A model generated the notes under the pieces. It was given only the letters and a program-made list of their open reading frames with translations, was not told the DNA's origin and searched no databases. A DNA stretch of 64,000 bases from Sphagnum compactum (Eukaryota > Bryophyta > Sphagnopsida > Sphagnales), in the NCBI GenBank assembly GCA_965153455.1, contig OZ234497.1:18469872-18533871 (forward strand), read 5' to 3'. A program made the position numbers and the translations under genes. This document shows, piece by piece, positions 25,200 through 36,939 of the stretch; within the stretch, counting starts at the first letter, position 1, and the number at the start of each line of letters is the position of its first letter.

Positions 25200-26755
25200 A
25201 AACTCAATCTAGAGCCATAATATCTTCATTTGGTTCTCGTATCTCCTAGGAAGCCCACCATTTAGGATGAAACACCTCCTTACATACACAACATTTATTA
25301 TCTTCTTTACACAATTGAGCAAGGCAAAAAGGTTGGTATGTATGTTTGCAAAAGGTAATGGCCACATCATATGTAGTAAACCACTTCTTGCAAAAACCAC
25401 ATGGCTACAAAAGAATGTAACATGAACCATTCATATCATCATCAACAATTGGGGAAATGGATGTAAAATTGGCTTAGGCCAAAGAAATAGCTCTCCCCCT
25501 TGTTGCATTTCCCCCAACTGTTGGTGAATAGCTTGCATTTCTTGGAGGAGATCTACAAGCTTTCTTGCTCTAAACGCAACATCAAAATTGACTTTCCACA
25601 TATCTAACTCAACATCCTATAAATCGTCTTCACCTTGCACTGCACTCTGATGCTTCTCTTCCAATAATGTCCTAGATATCTCTTGTTTTTTTTCCAAGGC
25701 ATCAATTTTTTCATTCAACGCCTTAACTTCTTCAGGCAGAACACCCATTGAAAGAACGTCAATGTTGTTAATCCTACAAAATCCACAAAACTTAGAAAAA
25801 CATTAGTGATCCCAAAAGACATTCACCTCATGTGTGAACCCTAGGCTCACAAGCATAAGGAACATGATAACTTATGATTTTGAACAATGAACCCTAACTG
25901 CCAAACAAGCCTCAAAGGATACATTAAGATACCATATCCTTGAGAGCATGGAGTTGTTGTAGAAGACCTTGAGTCACTTCCTCATCCTTGTTCATGCACT
26001 CTTATGCTTATGTAAGTAATTTCTGCCGATCTGCAAAAAAAAAAAGTGATTTAGTCACTTTCGCTTCACATTTCACCTTCTACAACTCCAAGTATTCAAC
26101 TTTTCATTTTGACTAGCACAAGATTTCACCCAAAGATCATGCAACTCTTAAACATGAGCCACTGCAATGGGTGTGACTGTGTAGGGACATTTGGAGACAA
26201 TGTCAACAAAGGTTTTCCCACTGGGGGGCTCTTGTTTTGGAATCTTCTGGCCTTGAGTGACGACATCATCATCAATTGTAAGAAAACCTAAACTCTTTGT
26301 GCCACCTCATTATAACTTTTGGATGCAACCCCATGAACTAATTGCCATTTTACTATCACTTCCTTCCTAAGCTTCTTTTTTGTAGTAGAGGCTACTACCT
26401 TGGTCCAATTTATGTCTATACCTTTTTCTTGAGCAATATATCCTTTGACAAACCACAGAAATAACTCATTGTTGGTCACATTGTTGTGGCCATAACACTA
26501 CACGTATAAGCATAACAACTCTAACTTCATAGTTGGATCTAGAGCTAGATTTGTAATCCTAAGAACTTTAGCCTCTTTAAACACCTCCATGAGATTTGCA
26601 TTGGTCACAAGCTTATTGGTGATCTGTGTCGGGGTTCAAACTTGAATTATTTAACTTTCTAACTGTTGCAAAAAACTCTTTTGTTTGGAGCTTGTAATCA
26701 ACCTTCTCCCAAGTTGGAATATTTCCTCCAACCTTAGAACCTAGTGCCATGCTTT
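25200..26755 (-). pseudogene. Decayed gene with RING-like zinc motif
   Basis: Minus-strand pieces in changing frames read MALGSKVGGNIPTWEKVDYK (from about 26750), ITNKLVTNANLMEVFKEAKV, NNELFLWFVKGYIAQEKG, then a coiled-coil-like LPEEVKALNEKIDALEKKQE (about 25740). The end, at about 25410-25250, reads CGFCKKWFTTYDVAITFCKH then TYQPFCLAQLC, CCVCKEVFHPKWW. The last part has the C-x2-C, C-x-H, C, C-x2-C spacing of a RING or treble-clef zinc fold. Stop codons and frame changes interrupt it at several places. The parent family is not recognised; repeated occurrence of such sequences next to transposon relics suggests a mobile-element gene, which is inference. Confidence 0.5.
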
Positions 26756-27559
26756 TAAGAAGAAAAAAAAACTTGTGTTGAATAAAAGTTACAAAACACA
26801 AATGAAATGACACAAAATAATTTAGAAGTGCAATTGTGTTTGTGTAGCTAGAGAGGAGAATGCAACACATACAAACATTCGCCAAATGACGATAGACAGA
26901 AAAGTTGCAAGAGGGGGGTGCATGCAAACATCTGATGACAACAATCTAGAGGCTAGAGTCATGATACCCACTAACCCACACCTAGGAAAGAGATAAGCCC
27001 GAAAAACATGATTCAAACCAAAGTCGCCTTGATCGGAGTTTGAATTTTCGGTCAATGTAAGGAGAAACCCAGCTAATGATTAAATACCATGTGTCCTACT
27101 TGACCAAAAAAATTCTCACCAAGGACTATAAAGACTGGGCCTTTGAGCGTCAATGGTTCCTTATATTGAGTTTACACCCTCTTCATTTCCTAATTTATTA
27201 CATATCAATTTCATTAATTTTTTAAACCATAAAGTAGGTTTGAACACATATTTTTTAGTTGATTTCAAATGTACTTTTTATCTACTTTTAAAATTCATTT
27301 GCTTTTAATTTTTTTAGAATTAGATTCTTATAAACTTAATAGAGCCAATTAATGCTACTTGACACTACTTTCACTTAATTTGATGCTACTTTATGGTAAT
27401 TATATGAGAGGCGCAAGGTTAAAGTGGAGACATCTACATTTTTGGTATATTTTATCTCGCTTTGACCCACTGATATGCTCTTTTAAAAAAATTTGTGGAT
27501 TCATTTAGTTGTCCTATGATGCAATACAAAGTTTCACCAACTAATAATGTTTGTATTTT
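26756..27559. other. AT-rich spacer without supportable gene
   Basis: I see no coding sequence, RNA gene or element ends. The short frames in it carry no motif. Confidence 0.4.
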
Positions 27560-28330
27560 TACGCAGAGGCCTCCAATCTAATTATGGAAAATTAATGTGG
27601 ATGGTTCTCCAAAGCTTCCTACTAGACTCCCTAGCCTTATTCCATGCCGCCCAATTTGGGGCCATGATGCAGTGAGGTCGGTGGAGAGGGAGAAGTTTAT
27701 TAGTGCTGGACTATCCAAATACGTGGAATTCTTAAAATAAGGCATTGAACTAAACACAACTTATGCAATGAAGATGAGTCTGTATGTGGATTATTGGGAG
27801 GATGTTTTGTTGCATTTGTCAAAACCCTTGCCGACTCAAAGGTCCACTTTTTTGGAAGGCTTTTGGCCTTCCAGCAATTGGAAGTTGAATTATGCGAGAG
27901 AGTTGCTGTCCACAAAGCCAGTTGTTGATTCAGAAAACATGGTCATTTCACTAATAAAAAAACCCCATTTTTTGACTTGTTTTAGGTGATTAAAAATGTT
28001 TTTTGCGACTATTTTTTATCAAAAATAGTCACAAATGACACTTTTAATCGCCTAAAACAAGTCAAAAAATGGGGTTTGTCTTCTAGTAATTTGTTTTTAT
28101 TGTGGACCTAAGAACTTGAAGCCAATTCTTGCATACACCCCATTTAGAGATCTCAACAATAAAGATTTTGTTCTTGTGAAGCTTCATGATCTTCTCCTTG
28201 TCCCTTTTTGGATGGGAGGAACACAGTGTGATGTTGTGCAAGATGATCAAAATGAATTCTTCAAAATGGTGAGGTTCAATGGTGGGTTCCAGTGACGAAA
28301 AAGGTCAAATTCAAATGAACGACATTTATA
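27560..28330 (+). pseudogene. DUF7869-type transposon gene, 3' fragment, MITE-interrupted
   Basis: The plus strand reads MKMSLYVDYWEDVLLHLSKP then FLEGFWPSSNWKLNYARELL, closely matching the minus-strand sequence at 62792-62436 (MKMKPYVDYWEDILLHLSKP). Downstream it continues as LNNKDFVLVKLHDLLLVPFW and NEFFKMVRFNG. The sequence is interrupted by the palindromic insertion at 27949-28088, and stops occur. The other copy lies next to a DUF7869-like domain, so this is the tail of the same gene family. Confidence 0.55.
27949..28088. mobile_element. Palindromic MITE-like insertion (about 140 bp)
   Basis: The two halves are reverse complements over about 50 bases: AACCCCATTTTTTGACTTGT then TTTAGGTGATTAAAA on the left, and the matching complement ending CAAGTCAAAAAATGGGGTTT on the right, with one or two mismatches. 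The ends read CACTAATAAAAAAACCCC and, in reverse complement, TACTAGAAGACAAACCCC. They are flanked by ATTT on both sides, a possible target duplication. The related copy at 62.6 kb lacks the insertion. The ends resemble those of CACTA-type MITEs, but the class is not certain. Confidence 0.8.
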
Positions 28331-30207
28331 CGAAGATTGTTAGAATGACAAGTGGAAATGGAATTTGGTAGATCTAGAATAATGGTTCGAGATTTTAGCT
28401 ATTTTTTTCTCTTTTCCTTTGCAAAAAAATATGACAAACGAAAGTCAAATTACTATTCTTGATAGTTGTTCTTCTCAAGAAAAATTGAATCTTGAGGCTA
28501 CTAATGCATCTAATAATTTGTGAAGTATTTTGGTGACGTTAATAAAATATTTGTTCTTTTTCAATGTGTTTTTCTTCATTGAAATCATGATTGCACTTGT
28601 GTTCTTATGTTAATTTTTATGAATATTTTGTTTTCTGTTATTTAATGGATTTAGTTATAGACCAAATTATTGATAATTCTTTTTGAGTATTCATAATTAG
28701 TAACAATTTATTGATTCTTATTCATTTCTAGCATTGGTGTCTTAAACTGTGTGAATTTTTTATAATTGTGTTTGTAGGTGACGCAAAAATTTGGACCTCT
28801 CATTCTTTGTTTTCAAACCAATAGTCTATTTTGTTGCACTTGGTGGCCACAAGGACAAATGGTAAATAAAATTTTAATCTATTAAGAAATGTTTCACTAT
28901 GAACACCATCTTAAGATTCATAGATGTGAGTGTAACCATTGTTGGATAGGTATGGTTGCCTTTCTTTGAAATTCAAAAAATTGAGCTTCTCTTTGTGGTT
29001 ATTGACTTCATTATTAATAAATTAGTATTATTATTATTATTTGATGTATCATCTAGTAGTGGAATAATATATAAAGTTTGAATTGTCTTGGTGGGTTTTT
29101 AAAAGTTTCTCTTTGTCACTAGGTGGAGAACTATTGTTGTGTTTTTATATTTGACATTTAGTGTTTTGTTTAATTAATTTGTTCATCGCAAATAATTTTG
29201 TGTACAATGTTCTTAATAGTCATGATCAATGATCTTTGTTGTTGCACCTAAACCTTAATCCCTAGTGGTCACTAGGTGTTTACTTTTTTCTTTCATGGCA
29301 TAGAGTTACCAAATATAATTAATGATGTTATTATAATATGAGCAACAACTTTGGATCCATAGACATAATTGCAATTCCTAAATTGGCATTGTGCTTGGTT
29401 CTTTTAATTTGGTAAATAGAATTTTTGTTTATCATGAATAGGAGCATTGACTTCCAAACTTGATAATGAATAACCTATATTTTTCATGGGCACCAAGCAA
29501 AATACTCTTTTCATCATATTAATATATTCATTTTGAAACTAGCATATTATATTTGTTACACTATGAGCAAGATGGATGGTCCATTAACAATGTTGGTCTT
29601 GTTGGATTGGCTTCATGTCTTTTAATGTATTAAAACAATGATTGAAATTGTTGCAGAAAAAAATTGGTATGAATTCTTTTGAGACAAAATGTATACATGG
29701 ATGTAATATTCAGTTTGTTGTTTCTACTTGAATGTAAGGTTACATTTGTAAAATTTGGTGACCACTAGGCGGAGTTCATACCATCCATTAAGTTGGGTAA
29801 AGTCCTAAATTAATTAAAAATGTGTTCATACAAACAAGCTCCCCTTGTGAGTTGAACCACTTGTTGTCTGAATGTGTTTTGAAGTGGAATTACTCTTACA
29901 CCTTATCCCAATATGCATTTGCCACTTGGCAAAAGAAATATTGACCTCCATCATTTGAGTCTAGGTACAACTTATGCACAATAAGTTGAAATCATCATGG
30001 TAGGGTCTTTTTTGAAATTGACAAAAGTTGTCTGTTACCTAGTGAATGGAATAGATTCAACAATGCAATGATTAATTAGTGAAGGGCAAGGACATAACAA
30101 GGCAATTGATGAGCTGGATAGGTTTAAGATTATTAGTCATTTGATTTTGAATAATTTTTGGAGGGAAAAAACTTAGGATGTAATTTTAGAATTTGTTGGA
30201 GTTGGGG
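28331..30207. other. AT-rich stretch, no gene seen
   Basis: Strongly AT-rich with many stops in all frames. The bases just before 30208 (GTTGGAGTTGGGGGAT) look like a polypurine tract, so part of this stretch may be decayed internal retrotransposon sequence. Confidence 0.4.
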
Positions 30208-31353
30208 GATTGTTTTTTTTTACACACATAGTTAGATTTGTAGAGCTGTTGCAGTTTAGAACATAGACTCAATAGCAGTTTAAAGTTTTATTGGGATTGG
30301 AAACCATAGATTTTTCATGTTTTCAATTCTAATTTCTACTTTTAAAACTATAGAATTTTAATATGTTCGATTTGAGTAAAGAGAGTACCATGAATTTGAT
30401 GAAGAAACATGGACTATACTTTATAACTATTATGTTTTGGTTCTAGTATCTAATTATATTTTGATCAAAAATTCTATTTTAAGAAAAAAGTAGAATTAAG
30501 GAAAATGAATAGTAATTGTAAGTAGGAAACTATGTAAAAATAATCTACCAGAATTGTTTTGAACAACGAAAACCACAAATTTTAAGTGTTGAAATGAATG
30601 ATTGACATGAACTTTGTATTACTTTAAATAGGTAGAGAGAAATTATAGGATAGAATATGCACCTACCACAACGTTGGCCTATATGTCAGACTAATGCAAA
30701 AATTAACATGTTTGGACTAACATCGAAATGAAGACAAATGCGAAAATGGCACATCACGTTGATTTTGACAACCTAGTTCTATCTTGTTTTAAACATTTTA
30801 ACAATTTTGAATACATTTAACACACTTAAAGGTTTTCACATAAGTGACCCTATTCCCTCAAATCAATCTTGCAAAATCTTCACATTTTTCCACCTTTGCC
30901 ATAGGGGGGGGGGGGAGGGGATGGACCCCATTATCCATGGAAGAATGCCAAAGAAAATCAATCTTGAAAAATCTTCACATTTTTCCACCTTCGCCATTAC
31001 ATGGGGGGTGGGGATGAACCCCACATTCCATGGAAGAATGCCAAGGAAAGTGGACAAGTTTGAAGAAACCAGCTTAACCAACATATGTTTTGGCACCTAT
31101 AAAATCCATAGTGCATAATTTTTATATATGGTTCATCTCTTATCTTTCCTTGATGAATCACCTTTGTTCGTTGTGATAGAACCTAATGACATGCATTCGT
31201 GGATGCTCAATACACATGCATTCATGGATGCACGGTCTAAGCACCTTGACCTCTCATGCCATGTAAATGGGTGATCAAACTTCCCCGACTTTGTGGTAAT
31301 ATTGTGATTTGGACTTAAGTGTTTAATTAGCAGGTGCTTGGTTGCATAACACT
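30208..31353 (+). repeat. LTR-like repeat, copy 1 (1.14 kb)
   Basis: This segment is repeated in direct orientation at 41713-42853 with roughly 90% or better identity by eye. Both copies begin within GGGGGATTGTTT and end GGTTGCATAACACT. A purine-rich tract precedes each, a TATA-like CCTATAAAATC lies near 31096, and the probable limits are TGTT...AACA. These are LTR features. No primer-binding site follows, so this is probably a 3' or solo LTR. It contains a run of 11 or more G near 30905 and a tandem pair of GGAAGAATGCCAA-bearing units. Confidence 0.65.
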
Positions 31354-33600
31354 CCACCAAAACATGGTACATGGATGACTAAGAAATTTATGACTAATGC
31401 CCACTTTTAGTCATGTAATAAAATATGAAGTAGTATAATTTGCCAAATTAATCACTTGTAATAATTTTTATGAGTACATGACCATAGTAATATATAAACA
31501 TGATTATAATAATTTTGAAGGTGCAAAAACCTATTTGATTTTTCCTTTTGGCTTAATTGACAAATTTTGACCATCAAAATGAGAAAAAACATTAAAATTA
31601 CAATTAAAACTGTGGCTATGACAAATGGAACTTTTAATTATTCCCCAAAACATAGCAAGATAGGGGAAGAAGAAATCATTAATACATTAATGTTGAAGTA
31701 TAACTTAATTTTTGAAAATATTTTATCTTTTTTAATGAATTAAAAAATTGGTCATATAGTTGAGAAAAAATGTTATACTTTATATTAAATCTCATTTAAT
31801 AAATTATACCATGTAAATTCCCTTAAGACTAAAACTTTAATAGTCATAATTTCAAAGAAATAATGATATCAAAATATTAAATGCATAAAAATTTAATAAT
31901 TATGGAATTTTTTAAAGTTCATACTTTATATAATGTTAATATATGTTTTTCAAAATAAGAATAGGTTGAATATATTTCATATTATGAATTTAAATTAAGT
32001 GAGGTAAATTAATAATTAATAATTAAATATTATACAATTTGTATAATTTTTTTATATCAAATAAATATATGTTAAACATGTGGGGAGATATGAAGTTTAG
32101 TTATATGTTATTATTAGAATAAATATTTTTCCAAAAAAATTGAATGTTGATTATAAATACCATTATTTATATATATTTTTAGAAATAATCTTCAATTAAA
32201 TAATTATATGTAAATATAATACAAATTTTATACAATTCTTATTGATGAAATATGTGTTAAATATGTGGGGAGATCTAATCTTGAATTTAATGTTATTTTA
32301 AGCATTGAAATATTTCCCAAAAAAAAATTGTTGATTATAAATAATACTTTTTATAAATTGTTGTGAAAAAGAGTTTTATTTCTTAGACTTTATTGTTGTT
32401 CAAAATGTATTAAATAACAAGATTCAAATGCATTTTCAATCAAGTTATTTGATATTTATTGTTTCAGAAATTTATAAATGTGTACAATTTGAAAAAATAA
32501 TTAAGAATGAAGTTTTGTTTATATACATTTGGACAAAGTATGAAATGATAATAATGGTTTAAATTGAGACAAAAGATGATTTGGGATAGTGTTGTCATGG
32601 TTTTGTTTCACAAAATTTATCCCATACCCTTTGTCAACAAGTTCAACTTTGTAAACTATATAGGTAGATAAAAGAATTACACATAGTATATGAATGAAAA
32701 ATATTCAAAATGTAAGTAAACTTATATGAGTTAATAAAAAAAGCTTGTATCCCACAAAGTAGATAGGATCTTACCTACCTACCTACTTACATCCTTCCTT
32801 AAGCCTATTGACCTACCTAGGCTTAGGTTAAGATTTTTTACCACCTAGGTTTCGGTAGATTAGTTTTTTAGGCTAACCCAGGTTATTTAGGTATATAATT
32901 GAGGCAAGGTCTATAAGCTAAGCTAATAAGTATTAACTAACTTGTCCACATGGTTTTATTATGTTTAGACATGTGTCTCCATTTTATATGCCAATAAATA
33001 CTTATTATTTAATTACAAAAATTGATTGTAGTAATAAAAGTCAATCTTTTTCGATTGTGTCATAGAACTCACATGACTAATGCCATATATTACTAGATCA
33101 AAAAGTTATTTATGAAAATAATATGAGTCTGATTTTACTACATAGTCATGTAATATCAAGTGACCAATTATCACAAATGGAGTAATATGTGCGATAATAT
33201 AGACCATGTTTTGCTGTAGTGTAAGATGCATCACAAGCCCCGACCTTGTAAAAAACATTGCTTGTAATTCTAACCCATGCCACCTCCTCCTTGACAAAGC
33301 TATGTGGTCCGTCTAATTATGAATCAACAAAAATATATCGAAACCCAAAAAAATAACAAGGTCAACACAATGAGGTATTGCCTTTGAGGTGAAGGTTGAA
33401 GAACAAAACATGAGGGTATTATGATCATAATTGTGTTTAAAACATGGTTTACCATGGTATTGCTAGGTCAAGAATTACAAGAAAGCCCTTAAAACAGTAG
33501 GGTATTGTAACCTAGATTTGGGCAAAAAAAAACCTCACCCATCCTTTCACATGGAAAGGGAGGTTTGGGCAATGAATTAACATAAATATAATTTAATTGG
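31354..33600. other. Very AT-rich stretch, no gene seen
   Basis: No coding sequence is supportable. A diverged direct repeat of about 183-bp period lies at 32040-32345; its clearest shared block is TGTTAAACATGTGGGGAGAT at about 32069 and 32252. A CTAC-rich run lies near 32772-32860. Confidence 0.45.
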
Positions 33601-33618
33601 TCACTTGGAGATGGACAA

Positions 33619-33936
33619 TTACGATGTTTGCACTTGTTCCTTTAGCGTAAAAGGATCTTCATTTGTTCCAACATTAATTGGTTTTTTCATTGGAGCACTT
33701 ACACTTGCTTTATCTTCTATTATATTAGGAGTGGGCTCATTCGTGGTAACATGGATTGGTTTTTCCATTAGGGCGCTTGCACCCAATTGATTATTTAGCA
33801 TACTAGGAGCTAGGTTATGTGTTGCAATATGCATTGGTTCTTTCAAAGCATCTAAAGCTACTTCATCCATAATTTTCCCAATTGTTTCTATGGCTAGTGC
33901 CATAGTGGAGTTCAGGATTGCCTCAACCTCTTGCAA
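33619..33936 (-). pseudogene. Short frame with internal peptide repeat
   Basis: The minus strand encodes 105 residues with a loose 30-residue repeat: KEPMHIATHNLAPSMLNNQL, MEKPIHVTTNEPTPNIIEDK, MKKPINVGTNEDPF. The repeat suggests former coding use, but there is no recognisable domain, no convincing start and no neighbours that explain it. It may be a relic of a mobile-element gene. Confidence 0.25.
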
Positions 33937-33954
33937 GGTGGTATCCTAATCTAA

Positions 33955-34310
33955 ACATTTAGACCATATCCATCACAACAAAGAACACAATCATAATAAC
34001 AAAAGAAAGAAAAACACGAAAAAAGACATAAACATAAAAAAAGAGAAAAAGAAAACAGAGAAAAAAGGAACAGAAAAAAAAGAGAAAAAACATATTAAAA
34101 AACACACACACACACACACACAAGTAGAAAAAAGGGGGAAAAAAAAACAACTAACACACACACAATAAAAGAAATAAAAGAAAAAAAACATACACCCACC
34201 CACACATAATAAAAGAGAAGGAAGAAGAAAAAACACATGCACAAAAATTAAAAAAACAAAATACGCACACACACAAAGAGAAAGAAAAAAAATTCACTTG
34301 AAAAAATGTT
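33955..34310. repeat. Purine-rich low-complexity tract with AC microsatellite
   Basis: An A-rich, AG/AC-rich tract (AAAAAGAGAAAAAG-like) with a pure AC run at about 34102-34122. The frames across it encode only F/V/C-rich low-complexity peptides and are not genes. Confidence 0.8.
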
Positions 34311-35541
34311 TGCTGCACCCTAAACCCTCTTCCACCCTTGCTGTTCCTCGTCGCTTCTTCATTGCAAACCCAAGACCAAAAAAAAGTTATTGGAAAAACA
34401 ACACTCCCCAACTTACCATCGTTGGGGAGCTTTGAGGTCCCCCAACAAGTAGGCCTCTTGCCATGATGCAAGTTGCCCCCACCTCTTAACCTCTTATTGA
34501 CGATCCTTCCTCCATACAGGACCTGAACACACACAATAGGCTAATGGAGATTGTTGAGAAAGCCCAAAAAGCATCCAAAGAACACACATTGACTGCTGGA
34601 CTGGTTGAAAAAACCCAATATCCCCTCCCCATCCCCCCCACAACACACACAAATGAAAGCACACATTAGCTACTGAACTTGCTAAAAAAACCTAAAAGAC
34701 ACAGTGGCTACTGGAGCTTGTTGTAGAAACCCTAAAAAACACACATCGGCTATTGGAGTGGTGGTCCCTCCTCAAGCTCTAACAATGGAGATGTGATGGT
34801 AATAGGAGGGAGGTAGGTAGGATGGGGGGAGAGAGATAGGTAGGTAAGAGAGAGGGTAGGATGGGGTAGGTAGGACTACCGATCAGGGGTTAGGGAAGCG
34901 TGGGGAAAAAAAAAAACCACCCTGGTTGAACCCAGTGGGTGAGGTTGTGTTTCATCCAATGCGTGCACTGGTGGGGTGCTGGATCACCCATGCCGCATTA
35001 AAGTACAAGTGGGTTGCAATGTTGGCATGAGTTTCAACTCCACTGATCGTCGCAGCAGTTTGTTGACAATAGAAAGAAACAAGACATAAACGTGTAGGCC
35101 CTAGGGGATGTTAAATGTTGCAACTTTGTTTTGGCAATGGGCCAATCAAAAATCGCCACCTTCCATCGGAAAAAAAGTCGAACTTTGGAGACGTGCAAGA
35201 ACTAGCCTAATTAATGGAACCCACAATAGTTTGATCCCAGGACCCAGCATGGGCCACTAAATGAATAGGGCTGTACCACGTAATTGAGATTCTGTGGCAT
35301 TTAGTGGAGTTGAAATTGACGCCAACATTTTCACTTGCACGGAACCCACTTATCGTTTCACCAGCAAGCGTCAGAGAAGTACCAACATCCAAGCCTAAAG
35401 CAATCAAGTCTCTTTTGACTGCTTGCCCAGTGAAAGAAGTATTAATTTAAAAATAACTCTCATAAGTCCGGGGTTGTCCTACACGACCAGGTGAACCAGT
35501 ACCCATGTTGGTACCCTAACCTTTTTGAGTGAGGCCTCTTC
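34311..35541. repeat. Spacer with GGTA-type simple repeat and foldback blocks
   Basis: A GGTAGG/GAGAGA simple repeat lies at about 34795-34875. A block near 35007-35050 (ACAAGTGGGTTGCAATGTTG) recurs inverted near 35300-35335 and directly near 36118-36150. This suggests a decayed foldback or nested small element. No gene is seen. Confidence 0.45.
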
Positions 35542-35908
35542 TGAGCATCTCCAACGGTGCTCAGCATATGACTCCAGACAGTAAAATTTATTGCGAACAA
35601 GTTAAAATGTGGCGGTTCAGCTCAGGAAATTAACTTTTCTGCACCAAATTCATGCAGCTTGCAGTGGCTGATTAAAGGCGCAACAAAGTTGTGCACTCCC
35701 AAAAAGAGTGTAATAAATTGCACCTGACTCCGGCTAAGTATATCTGATTGTCGATCACCATGATTGGTCCAGGTGGTTTGTTATTAGTAGTCTCTCATGT
35801 ATATGCAGTTTCAGTTTTATTGGTGGGGTTGCCAAAACAAAACAGCTAAACCTAGACATTTAATTTTACTATCCAGAGTTACATACTGAGCACTGTTGGA
35901 GATGCTCT
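35542..35908. mobile_element. Small inverted-repeat element (0.37 kb)
   Basis: The left end reads GAGCATCTCCAACGGTGCTC and the right end, in reverse complement, GAGCATCTCCAACAGTGCTC. Similarity continues to about 46 bases with some eight mismatches. The terminal inverted repeats and lack of coding sequence fit a non-autonomous DNA element (MITE). No target duplication was found, so the exact limits are uncertain. Confidence 0.65.
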
Positions 35909-36559
35909 AATGGCCATATTAAGCTGAGAACATGTTAGATTTGAACTCAGAGACCCTGTTTTAGTTCATGAATGGGATTTAACATCTTCCATGGTATAAT
36001 TGTAATATTTAGAAATAATTTACATATAGATTTTTGGATTTTTACCATGGTACCAACCTGGGTGCTCCTTCGCCCAAGGCCATCCTTCACTATAAAACAA
36101 CAATTAAATGTACGGTTTACAAGTGGGTTGCAATGTTGGCATCACTTTCAATTTCACAAATTCTGCTTACTTGCCCACAATAGTCCACAATGGGATAATC
36201 ACATCAATAAGAAACATGACATAATCAAGGGGAAGGCAAATCTCGTTGATCTGTTGCATTCTGATTCGTCCTTGAAATGAACACTATTTTCTGATAACTA
36301 CTCTCTTCTTGAATATAAATAAGTAATCTACTTTTCATCCATGAAGAGTCCTTTCTGTTTGTGAAGATGGCTGGTTATGAGAAATAGCGGTTACCTTGCT
36401 TTGCCTTCCTTGTTGATTATGTCCGGTAACTGGCTCAAGGCCACCAGTTACTGAATATAGTCTCGCCAGATATCTCATCCACAGTGTTAAGGCCAATTAC
36501 AATTAGTAAAGAACCGGTAGAATATGTCTAGTGGATATGGATGTCACAGTAAAATGTAT
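35909..36559. other. Spacer left of MULE copy A
   Basis: No supportable gene. It contains the direct repeat block at about 36118-36230 shared with 35005-35095. Confidence 0.4.
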
Positions 36560-36568
36560 GCATAGGAT
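36560..36568. repeat. Target-site duplication, left (GCATAGGAT)
   Basis: These nine bases are identical to 41325-41333, immediately beyond the other end of MULE copy A. Nine bases is the characteristic target duplication length for Mutator-like elements. Confidence 0.88.
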
Positions 36569-36709
36569 GGCTGGAGTGAACCAGTAGGCACCAATGCACC
36601 AGTTGAGGATGAGGCCGTTGAAGCCGTTTTGGGGATGAACCAAAACCACATCCTCCCTGCCCAAATATATATATTTTTTCCCGCCTCTACTCTGCCCCAA
36701 AACATTTCT

Positions 36710-36800
36710 CTCCTACCTACCTACCTCCCACCTACCTCCTACCTCTTACCTACCTCCCCCCTCCTACCTACCTCCCCCCTCCTACCTCCGATCGCCATCG
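36710..36800 (+). repeat. CTACCT simple repeat near the left end of MULE A
   Basis: Repeated CTACCTACCTCC units, shared with copy B (43765-43865) and in reduced form with copy C (48288-48330). Confidence 0.8.
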
Positions 36801-36939
36801 CCAGAGCCAGAGCAGGAGCACCAGAGCCGGAGCGAGAGCACCAGAGCCGAAGCGAGAGCGGGAGCGCCAGAGCCCGAGCTTCCACTTCCAAGCTTCAAGG
36901 TAAGCTTTCTTACCTTCTTTCAACTTTATTTTTTGATGT

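Noticed and set aside
33959-34534. Minus-strand frames rich in Phe, Val and Cys suggesting a membrane protein
   Set aside because: They arise from an A/AC-rich simple repeat tract and carry no conserved motif.
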